Assembly (NCBI GenBank): GCA_017529175.1
Contig: JAFXNX010000035.1
Location: 1 to 17,371 of the forward strand
DNA from: Clostridia bacterium
GTDB lineage: Bacteria; Bacillota_A; Clostridia; Oscillospirales; CAG-272
Direction of reading: 5' to 3'
DNA: 17,371 nt
Position numbers and translations under genes: made by a program. The notes below the pieces were generated by a model. That model ran no database searches. It was not told where the DNA came from and worked only from the letters and a program-made list of their open reading frames with translations. How positions within the stretch are numbered: position 1 is the first letter of the stretch; every line of letters begins with the position of its first letter. Positions 6,624 to 14,313 of this stretch are shown here, piece after piece.

Positions 6624-7553
6624 ATGGATCAGAAAATGAGACTTGTTACAAGAAGCGACTTCGACGGACTCGCTTGCGCTATGATGCTCAGAGAGCTTTC
6701 ATTGATAGACGAGATCAAGTTCGTTCATCCCAAGGACGTTCAGGACGGAAAGATCGAACTTTCCTCAAATGATATCACGACAAACCTTCCCTACGACCCC
6801 CGCGTCGCGATCGCGTTCGACCATCATGAATCGGAGATCGACCGTCTCAAAGCGAAAGAAGTAGGCGGAAAACTCGTCATCGACCCGAACGCAAGAAGCG
6901 CCGCGCGCGTCGTTTACGATTATTACGGCGGAAAAGAAAAGTTCAAGTGCATAAGCGAGGAGCTGATGGCGGCGGTCGACAAGGGCGACAGCGCAGACTT
7001 CACTCTCGACGAAGTTCTACACCCCGAAGGCTGGGTGCTTCTCCACTTCTTAATGGACCCCCGCACGGGACTCGGACGCTTCCGCAATTTCCGCATTTCC
7101 AACTACGACCTCATGATGGAGCTTATCGGTTACTGCATGAACCACACCATCGACGAGATCCTCGCGCTTCCCGACGTTGCGGAGCGCGTCGAGCTTTACC
7201 GCGAGCAAGCCGAACTCTTTGAAGCTCAGCTGAAGCGCATCGCAAAGGTAAAAGGCAAGGTCGTCGTACTCGACCTTCGCGAAGAGGAGATTATCCACGC
7301 GGGCAACCGCTTTATGATCTACGCGCTCTATCCCGACGCACAGATCTCCGTTCACGTCGCGTGGGGCTTCCACAAGCAGAACACCGCGGTCATGATCGGA
7401 AAATCCATTTTCAATAAAGCGTCAAGCGTCGATATCGGCGAGCTCTGCCTCAAATACGGAGGCGGCGGACATCACAACGCAGGTACCTGTCAGCTCGATA
7501 ACGACGTCGTCGACGCGGAGCTTGTCAACATTATCAAAGCACTTAACGAATAA
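6624..7553 (+). CDS. DHH/DHHA1-family phosphoesterase
   Basis: A 309-residue soluble phosphoesterase of the DHH superfamily, which includes oligoribonucleases, pGpG/pAp hydrolases and exopolyphosphatases. The N-terminal metal motifs are TRSDFDGLACA (D12, D14) and the DHH motif itself (D66-H68, in FDHHES). A further acidic motif is VDKGDSAD (117-124). The C-terminal DHHA1 substrate loop is GGGGHHNAG (279-287). The subfamily lacks the first histidine often seen before the DxD motif and instead has the RSDFDG form. The ATG at 6624 follows a GGAGA site with good spacing; a TTG two codons earlier overlaps that site and is unlikely. It is a single-gene unit, divergent from the 7TM-EAL gene. Substrate is not determinable by eye; pGpG or nanoRNA is an attractive guess because of the neighbour. 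Confidence 0.87.
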   Translation: MDQKMRLVTRSDFDGLACAMMLRELSLIDEIKFVHPKDVQDGKIELSSNDITTNLPYDPRVAIAFDHHESEIDRLKAKEVGGKLVIDPNARSAARVVYDYYGGKEKFKCISEELMAAVDKGDSADFTLDEVLHPEGWVLLHFLMDPRTGLGRFRNFRISNYDLMMELIGYCMNHTIDEILALPDVAERVELYREQAELFEAQLKRIAKVKGKVVVLDLREEEIIHAGNRFMIYALYPDAQISVHVAWGFHKQNTAVMIGKSIFNKASSVDIGELCLKYGGGGHHNAGTCQLDNDVVDAELVNIIKALNE

Positions 7554-7570
7554 TAAAAACCCATACAGCA

Positions 7571-7611
7571 AAAACGCCTTTGAGGCCCGTACGGTCTCAA
7601 AGGCGTTTTTT
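7571..7611. terminator. Bidirectional rho-independent terminator
   Basis: Arms AAAACGCCTTTGAG (7571-7584) and CTCAAAGGCGTTTTTT (7596-7611) around an 11-nt loop that can itself pair. It lies between the converging stops of the DHH gene (plus, 7553) and the last gene of the eight-gene operon (minus, 7623), and the A/T flanks allow use in both directions. Confidence 0.88.
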
Positions 7612-7622
7612 ATAGATTTTTA

Positions 7623-8843
7623 TCAATATGAGTAAATATAAAGTGTCATCGCGACGTGTACGGCGATCATCGTTCCGAGAATAATGATCTGTTTGAGCCG
7701 ATGCTTCGTCAAAAGCCCCGCAAACTCTCTTACCGCCGCGTTCGGCCAGAAATACCACTTCGTCTTCGCTCCCATTCCGACTGCGCGCATCTTGACGCGG
7801 CGAGCGAACAGTCCGCTTCGGAAAACGTGGTAATTTGTCGTCGAGAAAGCTATCTTTGCCGACGGGTCGATCGCATATATCTTCTCTTTTGAAAACTTCA
7901 TGTTTTCGTAAGTGTCGCTCGAACTGTCCTCTTCGATTATCCGTTCCTCCGGAACACCGTGTTCCATAAGATAACGCTTTATCGCAAAGCTCTCCGACAC
8001 CGGCTCGTCCGGCCCTTTTCCTCCGGAAGCTACGAACGTTGCCTCTTTATCCGCAGTCTCTTTCTGTCTGACGTAAAAGGCGAGCGCGCGGTCGATCCTT
8101 CCTTTGAGAAGAGGAGTCGGCGTACCGTCGCGCCTCAAGCCGCACCCGAGAATGATTATAAAGTCCTTGTCGCGATCCGGTTCATACCGCGCGGCAATAT
8201 AATCCGCCGCTATCGCGCCGATCAGCATACACTCAAAATACAGATATATCGCGGCAAAAAGGTTGAGCGCAAGGTCGTGTATCATAACGTAAGTTTCACT
8301 GCCGGAAACCTCGTAGTCAAAGAAGAAGATAAAAGCTCCTCCCGCAACGATAAGAAAAGACAGCAAGATCCCGAGAAGGTTGACCGGACGTCGCCCTTCA
8401 TGGCGTATCAGCGAAATATTCGATATGCACAAGGCGGCTGAAAAAGCAAGCAGAAACGGACACGTCAGTATCATATACTCTTTCGCCGAGTACAGCAGAG
8501 TGTATATGATCGCGCGTTCATTGTATACTTCCGGATGACTGAACGAACGAACAGCGAGAACTATATGCGCCGCCATAATGAACAGCGCGAATATCGCAAA
8601 CCCGAAATAAAAGATCGTATTGTACGAATACGGATTATACTTTATCTGTTCTCTGAAAGTATAAAGAAGCAAAAGAGACGCCGAAAAGCAGTATACTGCC
8701 ACCGTAACGCAGGCGACGCCGGCGTTTCCCGACGGATCTCTCATCAGAAGCGCCGCCGTAATAATCGCCGCGATAACGGTCAGCGCGAGTAAATTATACA
8801 GCTTCGGTTTTTTGTCCCTCGTATCGAAAGGAAGCAGTTTCAT
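7623..8843 (-). CDS. Membrane DUF218 (YdcF/ElyC/SanA-like) protein
   Basis: A 406-residue integral membrane protein. The first half has several hydrophobic segments (about 17-34, 42-63, 76-99, 122-141, 155-175, 190-213). A DUF218 domain follows (about 226-365): DFIIILGCGLRRDGTPT, LKGRIDRAL, VASGGKGPDE, SESFAIKRYL, EEDSSSDTYENM and FSTTNYHVFRSG are the family blocks. A last membrane segment (384-404) closes the protein. Members of this family (ElyC, SanA, YdcF) are linked to envelope integrity, but their biochemical activity is largely unsettled. The ATG overlaps the stop of the PHP gene in an ATGA arrangement, so translation is probably coupled. It is the second DUF218 protein of the operon and its last gene. 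Confidence 0.87.
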   Translation of the reverse strand: MKLLPFDTRDKKPKLYNLLALTVIAAIITAALLMRDPSGNAGVACVTVAVYCFSASLLLLYTFREQIKYNPYSYNTIFYFGFAIFALFIMAAHIVLAVRSFSHPEVYNERAIIYTLLYSAKEYMILTCPFLLAFSAALCISNISLIRHEGRRPVNLLGILLSFLIVAGGAFIFFFDYEVSGSETYVMIHDLALNLFAAIYLYFECMLIGAIAADYIAARYEPDRDKDFIIILGCGLRRDGTPTPLLKGRIDRALAFYVRQKETADKEATFVASGGKGPDEPVSESFAIKRYLMEHGVPEERIIEEDSSSDTYENMKFSKEKIYAIDPSAKIAFSTTNYHVFRSGLFARRVKMRAVGMGAKTKWYFWPNAAVREFAGLLTKHRLKQIIILGTMIAVHVAMTLYIYSY

Positions 8844-9703
8844 TTCTCAAACATCTCCAGGAAACGTTTCAATCCCTCGGGATATTCTGTCACGTCCTCA
8901 AGCCCGGTATCGCCGAGCCTTACCATCTTGTTCGTGCCGTGGTAATCGCTTCCCGCGGTGATGAAAAGACCGAATTCATCGGCAAATGATATCGCCTCTT
9001 GACGCAGTTTGTCGGAAAAGCCGGAATAAAACGCCTCTATACCGCGAAGTCCGTATCCCACAAGTCTCGAAAGTCTTCCGCGCATCTCGTCCCCGAGGAT
9101 CAGCTCGTCCCCGCTGCCGTAGAACGGGTGGGCAAGGACGGGGATCCCTCCGCCGTCAATGATACCGTGTATCGCTTCTTCCGGGGAGATATATTCGCTC
9201 TTGACGCGGATCTTGTTGATAAATTCCTTTATCGCCTGCTCCTTTGTCTTCGCGTAACCGTACTTCACCATAAGGTTGCCGATGTGCGGTTTACCCGGGT
9301 TGTCAAGCGAGAGCAGCGTCTCAACGTCTTCAGCGGAAAACGATATGCCGAACTCCGTTTTTAAAAGTTCGATGCGGATCACGATCTTTTTCATGCGGAT
9401 CCCGTGTCCGTGATCGATCAGAGCGCGTATCGGCGCGCTCTCCGGATCGAAACCGTAGCCGAGGATATGATACTTACCGTTACTGTCACGGCACGAAAAC
9501 TCCGCTCCGGGAATAAAGCGTGGAGAGTCATGTGAAAGCTGCTCCTTTATCATCCCGGCGGCTTTCACGGCGTCGTGATCGGTCACCGAAAAGGCGGAAA
9601 TTCCCGCTTCCTTTACTTTTTCAAGCAGTTCAGGAGGAGTATCTGTACCGTCCGAAACAGTCGTATGTAAATGAAGGTCTATCTGTGCAGGTCTGTCTGT
9701 CAT
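8840..9703 (-). CDS. PHP-domain metal-dependent phosphoesterase (YciV/TrpH-like)
   Basis: A 287-residue soluble PHP-family hydrolase, similar in plan to the YciV/RNase AM group that acts on nucleotide 3',5'-bisphosphates or RNA 5' ends. All metal-binding blocks are visible: DLHLHTTVSDGT (H11, H13, D18), TDHD (41-44), GAEFS (E68), H79, AHP (H192), E223 and GSDYHG (D253, H255). The insertion between about 90 and 185, with KPHIGNLMVKYGY, is also typical of that group. The ATG at 9703 begins 8 nt after the stop of the STAS-kinase gene; an in-frame TTG at 9715 would instead overlap it by 4 nt. Neither has a clear ribosome binding site, which suggests coupled re-initiation. It overlaps the next gene by 4 nt. 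Confidence 0.88.
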   Translation of the reverse strand: MTDRPAQIDLHLHTTVSDGTDTPPELLEKVKEAGISAFSVTDHDAVKAAGMIKEQLSHDSPRFIPGAEFSCRDSNGKYHILGYGFDPESAPIRALIDHGHGIRMKKIVIRIELLKTEFGISFSAEDVETLLSLDNPGKPHIGNLMVKYGYAKTKEQAIKEFINKIRVKSEYISPEEAIHGIIDGGGIPVLAHPFYGSGDELILGDEMRGRLSRLVGYGLRGIEAFYSGFSDKLRQEAISFADEFGLFITAGSDYHGTNKMVRLGDTGLEDVTEYPEGLKRFLEMFEK

Positions 9704-9711
9704 TACATTAT

Positions 9712-10869
9712 TCAAAAGCAGAGAGTGTCGTGCTTTTCAAGAAGCGGGACGAGCTTTTCCATCCAAAGCGCCTTTGTCTCTTCGTTATCGGGACCCGGAT
9801 GTCTTGTTCTCCAGTCGATAAGGTATGCGTACGAAACGCAGCGGATCTTTTCATCGACTTCGTCGATCTTCGCGTCGTCCGTCGTGCCGATGTACGCGCC
9901 GAGCGCAGCGCGCCAGAATCTTCTTGAGATATCGGCGTCAAAGCCCTGGAACGAAAGAACTATCGACGGATCGTATTCGGAGTATCCGACGTACGAGTTA
10001 TACATACGCGAAAGGTCGAATATGGGGTGACCTACAGACAGCGTATCCATATCGATTACAAGCACTTCGTCCCCTGCGAGAACGATGTTCTTCGTATGGA
10101 AATCGCCGTGGAGCATGTGGTTACTCTCCGGGATATCGTCGATCATCCTCATCAGTTTATAACCGAGAGCGCCCGGCAGAGATCCCTGCATCCTCGAGAT
10201 GCCTTTCGCGATCTTTTCCTTGAAATTCGGGAGCTTGCCTTCCGGCACTTCGATCGAGTGGATGTTCTTCAGCATCTTGACGTATTCCGAAACGCACCAG
10301 TCGAAGCGTTCGGGCTCGTGCGCGAGAATTTTTGCGAACGAGCGGGCGTTGAGAAGCTCAAATACGGAGCCGTAGCTGTCGCCGACGCGAACGACGTCGT
10401 AAGAGATCGCCGTGGGAACGCCGAGAATGAGCGCAAGGCGGGCAACTTCCCTCTCGTGCTGTATCTCTGCGAGCGCGTCGGCGTTCTTGTACGTTTTGAC
10501 GACGTTGTCCTTATCGATACGGTAAACTTTTCCGTTGAATCCTTCTCCGATGACCTCGCACCCTTCGACCGATACGACGCGGTACGCTTTTTCTACCGTC
10601 ATCATTTCGGTAAATCCGGTCATCTCGAATATCTCGTATACTTCGGGTATGACGTTTATTACCCTCATTGACGGATGAGACTTCTTTACGCGCAGAATGA
10701 CTCTGAGTCCTGCGCTGGAAATGTATTTAAGTTCTTCGGCGTCAATGATGACCGTGCCGTCCGTGCATCCCGAAAGCTGTTCGGTGATGCTCTGCTCTAC
10801 CTCTGCCGCGTTACCGGAATCTATCCTTCCGGAGAGTTTGACCGTTGCGACGTTCTGATTGTTTTCCAT
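9712..10869 (-). CDS. STAS domain fused to APH/choline-kinase-like phosphotransferase
   Basis: A 385-residue cytoplasmic fusion. Residues 1-95 form a SpoIIAA/RsbV-like STAS domain; the phosphoserine position of SpoIIAA aligns with S52 in YISSAGLRVIL. Residues about 100-385 form an aminoglycoside-phosphotransferase-like kinase: glycine loop GEGFNGKVYRI (108-118), ATP lysine K125 in VVKTYK, catalytic HGDFHTKN (D256, N261) and the metal-binding VIDMDT (D273). The kinase part resembles a widespread APH-like family of unknown substrate (TIGR02172, from memory) rather than a resistance enzyme. The ATG at 10869 has an AAAGGAAA site, 31 nt after the VanX-like gene. The STAS domain should be readable by the same HATPase kinase and PP2C phosphatase encoded upstream, so phosphorylation of S52 may control the kinase part. 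Substrate unknown. Confidence 0.85.
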   Translation of the reverse strand: MENNQNVATVKLSGRIDSGNAAEVEQSITEQLSGCTDGTVIIDAEELKYISSAGLRVILRVKKSHPSMRVINVIPEVYEIFEMTGFTEMMTVEKAYRVVSVEGCEVIGEGFNGKVYRIDKDNVVKTYKNADALAEIQHEREVARLALILGVPTAISYDVVRVGDSYGSVFELLNARSFAKILAHEPERFDWCVSEYVKMLKNIHSIEVPEGKLPNFKEKIAKGISRMQGSLPGALGYKLMRMIDDIPESNHMLHGDFHTKNIVLAGDEVLVIDMDTLSVGHPIFDLSRMYNSYVGYSEYDPSIVLSFQGFDADISRRFWRAALGAYIGTTDDAKIDEVDEKIRCVSYAYLIDWRTRHPGPDNEETKALWMEKLVPLLEKHDTLCF

Positions 10870-10900
10870 ATTATATATTTCCTTTCGTGATTAATCTTTG

Positions 10901-11557
10901 TTATTTTTTCAAATATTGTGATGATACCGGAAACTCAAAATATGTGTTCGGATAAGGTTCGTCTTCGAGGCAAAAATGCCACCATTCGCACTCGAGAGGC
11001 GCAAACCCTGCGCGCATCATCGCCTTTCGGAGCGTCATGCGGTTTTTATACTGTTCTTCGGTGATACCGCCGTAGTCCGGATGAGAGACCTCGTCGAACA
11101 GATCGAACGGGCTCCCCATATCGACCTCTTTTCCGGTCTTCATATCGAGAAGCGTCAGATCGACCGCGCTGCCTCTGCTGTGAGAAGAGTTCTTTGCGAT
11201 ATATCCCTTCGCGAAAAGCTCCTGCTTTTCAAGACCGGGATAAAAGTATTCCTTCATACGTACGTCCTGATCTTCGATACCCCAAAGTATGAAATGCTTC
11301 ACCGCAGAGAGCGGTCTGTAGGCGTCGAAGACTTTGAGACGGTATCCCTGAACTATGAGCTCGCCCGCCGCGCTCTTCAGCGCCCGCGCCGCCTCCTTCG
11401 TTATAAGCGCGCACGGCTCTTCATAGCCGTCGATGCGCTCTCCGATAAAGTTGTAGGTAGAATAGTAACGTATCTCCTGAACGACGTGCGGAACAAAGTC
11501 GGCAAGAAGAACGAACCCGGAGGGGTCCATTTTATAATTCTCTTTCAGATCTTTCAT
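10901..11557 (-). CDS. VanX-type D-alanyl-D-alanine dipeptidase (peptidase M15D)
   Basis: A 218-residue zinc dipeptidase predicted to split D-Ala-D-Ala. The catalytic set is complete: R81 (AYRP), zinc ligands H126 and D133 (SSHSRGSAVDLTL), catalytic E191 and ligand H194 (EWWHF). These are spaced exactly as R71, H116, D123, E181 and H184 of enterococcal VanX. There is no signal peptide, so it should act in the cytoplasm. ATG 11557 is the outermost start, with a GGAT site close by. The internal ATG at 11530 would give a 209-residue protein whose N-terminus lines up better with VanX, so the start is uncertain. No VanH or ligase gene is nearby, which argues for D-Ala salvage or envelope remodelling (as for DdpX) rather than glycopeptide resistance. 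Confidence 0.9.
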   Translation of the reverse strand: MKDLKENYKMDPSGFVLLADFVPHVVQEIRYYSTYNFIGERIDGYEEPCALITKEAARALKSAAGELIVQGYRLKVFDAYRPLSAVKHFILWGIEDQDVRMKEYFYPGLEKQELFAKGYIAKNSSHSRGSAVDLTLLDMKTGKEVDMGSPFDLFDEVSHPDYGGITEEQYKNRMTLRKAMMRAGFAPLECEWWHFCLEDEPYPNTYFEFPVSSQYLKK

Positions 11558-11600
11558 ATCATCCGATAGTATCCATCTGTACGCTTAAAATACCTTTTTC

Positions 11601-12479
11601 TCAATTAAGCGGAGGCAGTTCATGAATATCGTAGTTATCGTAATAAATTTCAAAAGCGGTCTCGATGTCTCCCGACAGTTCGATCAGCGCTCCCGCCTGG
11701 AACATTGTCGAAAGAGTGCCGGACGGCGCCTTCCATGCGGCGTTCGATACTACCTCGAGTCTTTCGTTGCCGGGCGTATTCGCTCTTATGATCGCTTCCG
11801 CCTTGAAGAGAAGCTCTCCCGTCGCGATATGATAATCGCTCGAGACTATCGCAAGCTTCTTCACGCTCGGGTAAAGACACGTCAGTATATCGTATGTAAA
11901 TATCGCGTTCTGCGCGGTCGTTATCGAATTGTCCTCCACTATCACGCGGTCCTTGTCGATCCCGTTTTCGATGAGCCACTTCGCCATCTCACCGGCTTCG
12001 CTCGCGTCCTCGTTTTCGGCTGCGGTCCCGCCTCCGGTGCAAACGATGTACGCGTTCGGGTACTTCTCCGCGCTGTTCTTCACGACCTTAAGACGTTCGA
12101 TCAACTCATCCCGCATCGTCCCGTCCGGCTCGAGCTGGAACCCGAGAGCGACTATGCACAGTTCGTCCGTATCGGGCAGACCGTCCGGCAGAACGTCATA
12201 GTTGATCGTCTTGCCGAGCTCCGGCGACGTCCATACGGAAACGATGTCTTTCCAGCGCGCGGCGGCGCTTGAGTCAACTCCTTCAAGCTCTTTGAGAAGC
12301 TCGTTTATCCTGTTTTCGGCTTCGGCGCCGTAAGTCGCGTGGTCGACCGCTATCTCTTCGATTATTTCCTGAACGCTCCGTCCCGCATCGGCATTATCGC
12401 TTTTGCATCCCGGCAGGATGCAGATGAGGGAAAGCGCAAGAATGAGCGCTGACACAGCTTTGAGAAATCTGTTTTTCAT
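11601..12479 (-). CDS. DUF218 (YdcF-like) lipoprotein
   Basis: A 292-residue exported lipoprotein. The N-terminus is MKNRFLKAV followed by a hydrophobic stretch and the lipobox ILPGC, with the lipidated cysteine at C25. After a helical spacer (about 35-90) comes a DUF218 domain: ALGFQLEPDGTMRDELIERL, YIVCTGGGTA, SEAGEMAKWL, VEDNSITTAQNA and IVSSDYHIATGELLF. The domain should lie on the outer face of the cytoplasmic membrane. It differs in topology from the other DUF218 protein in this operon (7623-8843), which is multi-pass. The start has a GAGGA site 7 nt upstream, 28 nt after the MATE fusion gene. Activity of the family is not established. Confidence 0.87.
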   Translation of the reverse strand: MKNRFLKAVSALILALSLICILPGCKSDNADAGRSVQEIIEEIAVDHATYGAEAENRINELLKELEGVDSSAAARWKDIVSVWTSPELGKTINYDVLPDGLPDTDELCIVALGFQLEPDGTMRDELIERLKVVKNSAEKYPNAYIVCTGGGTAAENEDASEAGEMAKWLIENGIDKDRVIVEDNSITTAQNAIFTYDILTCLYPSVKKLAIVSSDYHIATGELLFKAEAIIRANTPGNERLEVVSNAAWKAPSGTLSTMFQAGALIELSGDIETAFEIYYDNYDIHELPPLN

Positions 12480-12507
12480 ATCGTTATCCTCGCTTGATCA
12501 CATATAA

Positions 12508-14268
12508 CTATATTGTCAGAGTCAGGTTGTTGAGCCCGAGCGAATTTATGTATCTTGCCTCTTTTACGGTCCCCATCACCATCCGGAGCCCGATATGAGC
12601 GGCGGGGTCGTCGCTCTGATGGAGCTTCAGATACTCTGTCGGATCGAATCTGACGCAGTTGTCCCTCACACGGATTATCCGGCTGTTCTCGTCGATGACG
12701 AGACGTATGTCGACGTTGTGCGAGAGATTGTCCTTTGTAAATCCGTGTTCTATGACGTTGACTGTAATTTCTTCCACGGAAAGGCTTATCAGCATAGACA
12801 TCTTTCTGTCAAATCCCTTATCGCGGCAAAAATCGCATATTTTCGCAGACGCTTCCGTCGCCTCTTCGACCGATACGACACTGCACTCGAAGCAGTCGTC
12901 GGGCGAAGGCGCAAAATCAGGTTCAAGCATACTGTACGCGCCGGCGGAAAACGATACTTTGCGGTTATGACGCCATGCGATAACGGAAAGCGCAAGAAAC
13001 GTAACGCTCTCTCCGCATACGAACCCGAGCCAGATGCCGTTCAGACCGATAAAGCGGCTGAGTACGAACGCGAACAAAACGGTGAACACAAAATTCTGAA
13101 GGACCGATATGATCTCGGAAAGGCGGAGTCTGTTCACTCCCTGGAAATAGTTTTTAAACGCCGAATTGAGCGACGACGGCAGGATCGACAGCGAGAAAAG
13201 ACGAAGTCCTGTCACGGCGATATCTTTCGCTGCTTCCGACTCTTCTCCGGTCAGGAAAAGCGTGATAAGAGGAGTTGCCGCGGCGACGCCGACTGCGACT
13301 ACTATCGCGTCAAGAATTACGGCGTATCGCGTCATTACTCTTACAAGTTCCGTGATAGAAGTACGGTCCCGCTCCGCGTAGAAAATGGCGGCGAGCATCA
13401 TTGCCACCATACCGATACCCGAGCCGAAGCAGTACATTATATTACCCACCGTGCTTATTACGGAATACGCGGCGACAGCACGCGTGCCCTCGACGCTTAT
13501 CAGGAGCTGATTGATTATGAATACGAGCATGACCATGCTCACCTGATTCACAACTGTCGGAACACCGTATGAAACGAGCTCGCGTCCCGCTTTAAAACGT
13601 ATGAGTTTGCGGCGGAAGCGGAACATACAGTCTTTTTTGAAGAAATACGTGACGCCGATCACGAACGCTATATAATAACTGAGAGTCGAGCCGAGCCCCA
13701 TTCCGAACGTGTTCCATTTGACGACGAAAACGTTCAGAAGGTCGAATATTATGTCGGACACCGTCATTGCTATGACCGCGCTGACAAGACGTCCGCGCGA
13801 GCCCGAAAGCTGCATATACGGCACCATTATCTGCGCGCAAAGGAAAGCCGGCGCGCCGATTATAAATCCGGTGATATAGTCCTTCGTAAGCCCGAAGACC
13901 GGGTTGTCCGCCCCGGCGCTTCCCGCGCCGAGCAGAGTCGTCAGCGGATCTATGAAAAGCAGCACCGCGACAAGTCCCACGGCGGAGATCGCCGCCGCAA
14001 GGAAGACTGATATGGAAAAGCATCCGTTTGTCCCTTCGCGGTCTCCCTTTCCCATCGTCTTTCCGCACATGACCTGCACGCCGGACGAAATAAGGCTGCC
14101 GAGCGCCGCGAACACGAGAAGCAGCGGACTTGCAAGCCCGTAAGCGCTCATCGCGTCGACTCCGAGAAAACGACCGATCATAATGCTGTCTATCAGCATA
14201 CATATCGTGACCGTCATCGTTGATACTATCTGTGTCAACAGCATTTGCCGGAACAGTTTTTTTATCAT
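12508..14268 (-). CDS. MATE-family transporter fused to RsbW-like HATPase (anti-sigma-type kinase) domain
   Basis: A 586-residue fusion. Residues 1 to about 435 are a full-length MATE-type efflux carrier of about 12 membrane segments; blocks include LIDSIMIGRFLG (25-36), ASPLLLVFAALG (46-57), SGSRGRLV (155-162) and FKNYFQGVNRLRLSEI (371-386). A linker rich in acidic residues leads into a cytosolic HATPase_c_2-type domain (about 462-586). Its N-box is SVEEITVNVIEHGF (E500, N504, with the four-residue spacing of SpoIIAB E46/N50), the G1-like motif is RVRDNCVRFDPTEY (D536) and the G2-like motif is HIGLRMV (558-564). It ends with the family's LGLNNLTLTI strand. Such domains bind and phosphorylate STAS proteins, and one is encoded two genes upstream. 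The gene starts 45 nt after the phosphatase gene. Confidence 0.9.
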   Translation of the reverse strand: MIKKLFRQMLLTQIVSTMTVTICMLIDSIMIGRFLGVDAMSAYGLASPLLLVFAALGSLISSGVQVMCGKTMGKGDREGTNGCFSISVFLAAAISAVGLVAVLLFIDPLTTLLGAGSAGADNPVFGLTKDYITGFIIGAPAFLCAQIMVPYMQLSGSRGRLVSAVIAMTVSDIIFDLLNVFVVKWNTFGMGLGSTLSYYIAFVIGVTYFFKKDCMFRFRRKLIRFKAGRELVSYGVPTVVNQVSMVMLVFIINQLLISVEGTRAVAAYSVISTVGNIMYCFGSGIGMVAMMLAAIFYAERDRTSITELVRVMTRYAVILDAIVVAVGVAAATPLITLFLTGEESEAAKDIAVTGLRLFSLSILPSSLNSAFKNYFQGVNRLRLSEIISVLQNFVFTVLFAFVLSRFIGLNGIWLGFVCGESVTFLALSVIAWRHNRKVSFSAGAYSMLEPDFAPSPDDCFECSVVSVEEATEASAKICDFCRDKGFDRKMSMLISLSVEEITVNVIEHGFTKDNLSHNVDIRLVIDENSRIIRVRDNCVRFDPTEYLKLHQSDDPAAHIGLRMVMGTVKEARYINSLGLNNLTLTI

Positions 14269-14313
14269 TTTTCTGTCATCCTATTCTGTAATCATTTCAA
14301 AGTGAAACGGAGT

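Noticed and set aside
9706..9708. ATG at 9708 as start of the PHP gene
   Set aside because: It is out of frame and is followed at once by a stop codon; the in-frame choices are ATG 9703 or TTG 9715.
9712..10869. Aminoglycoside resistance gene
   Set aside because: The kinase domain has the general APH fold motifs but is fused to a STAS domain and sits in a regulatory operon; the motifs do not point to a resistance enzyme.
10901..11557. Vancomycin resistance determinant
   Set aside because: Only the dipeptidase is present; no VanH, D-Ala-D-Lac ligase or VanRS-like pair lies in the window.
11576..11604. Internal promoter before the VanX-type gene (TTGAGA, 17 nt, TACAGA on the minus strand)
   Set aside because: The -10 matches the consensus at only three positions, and the gap of 43 nt has no terminator, so read-through from the upstream genes is the simpler view.
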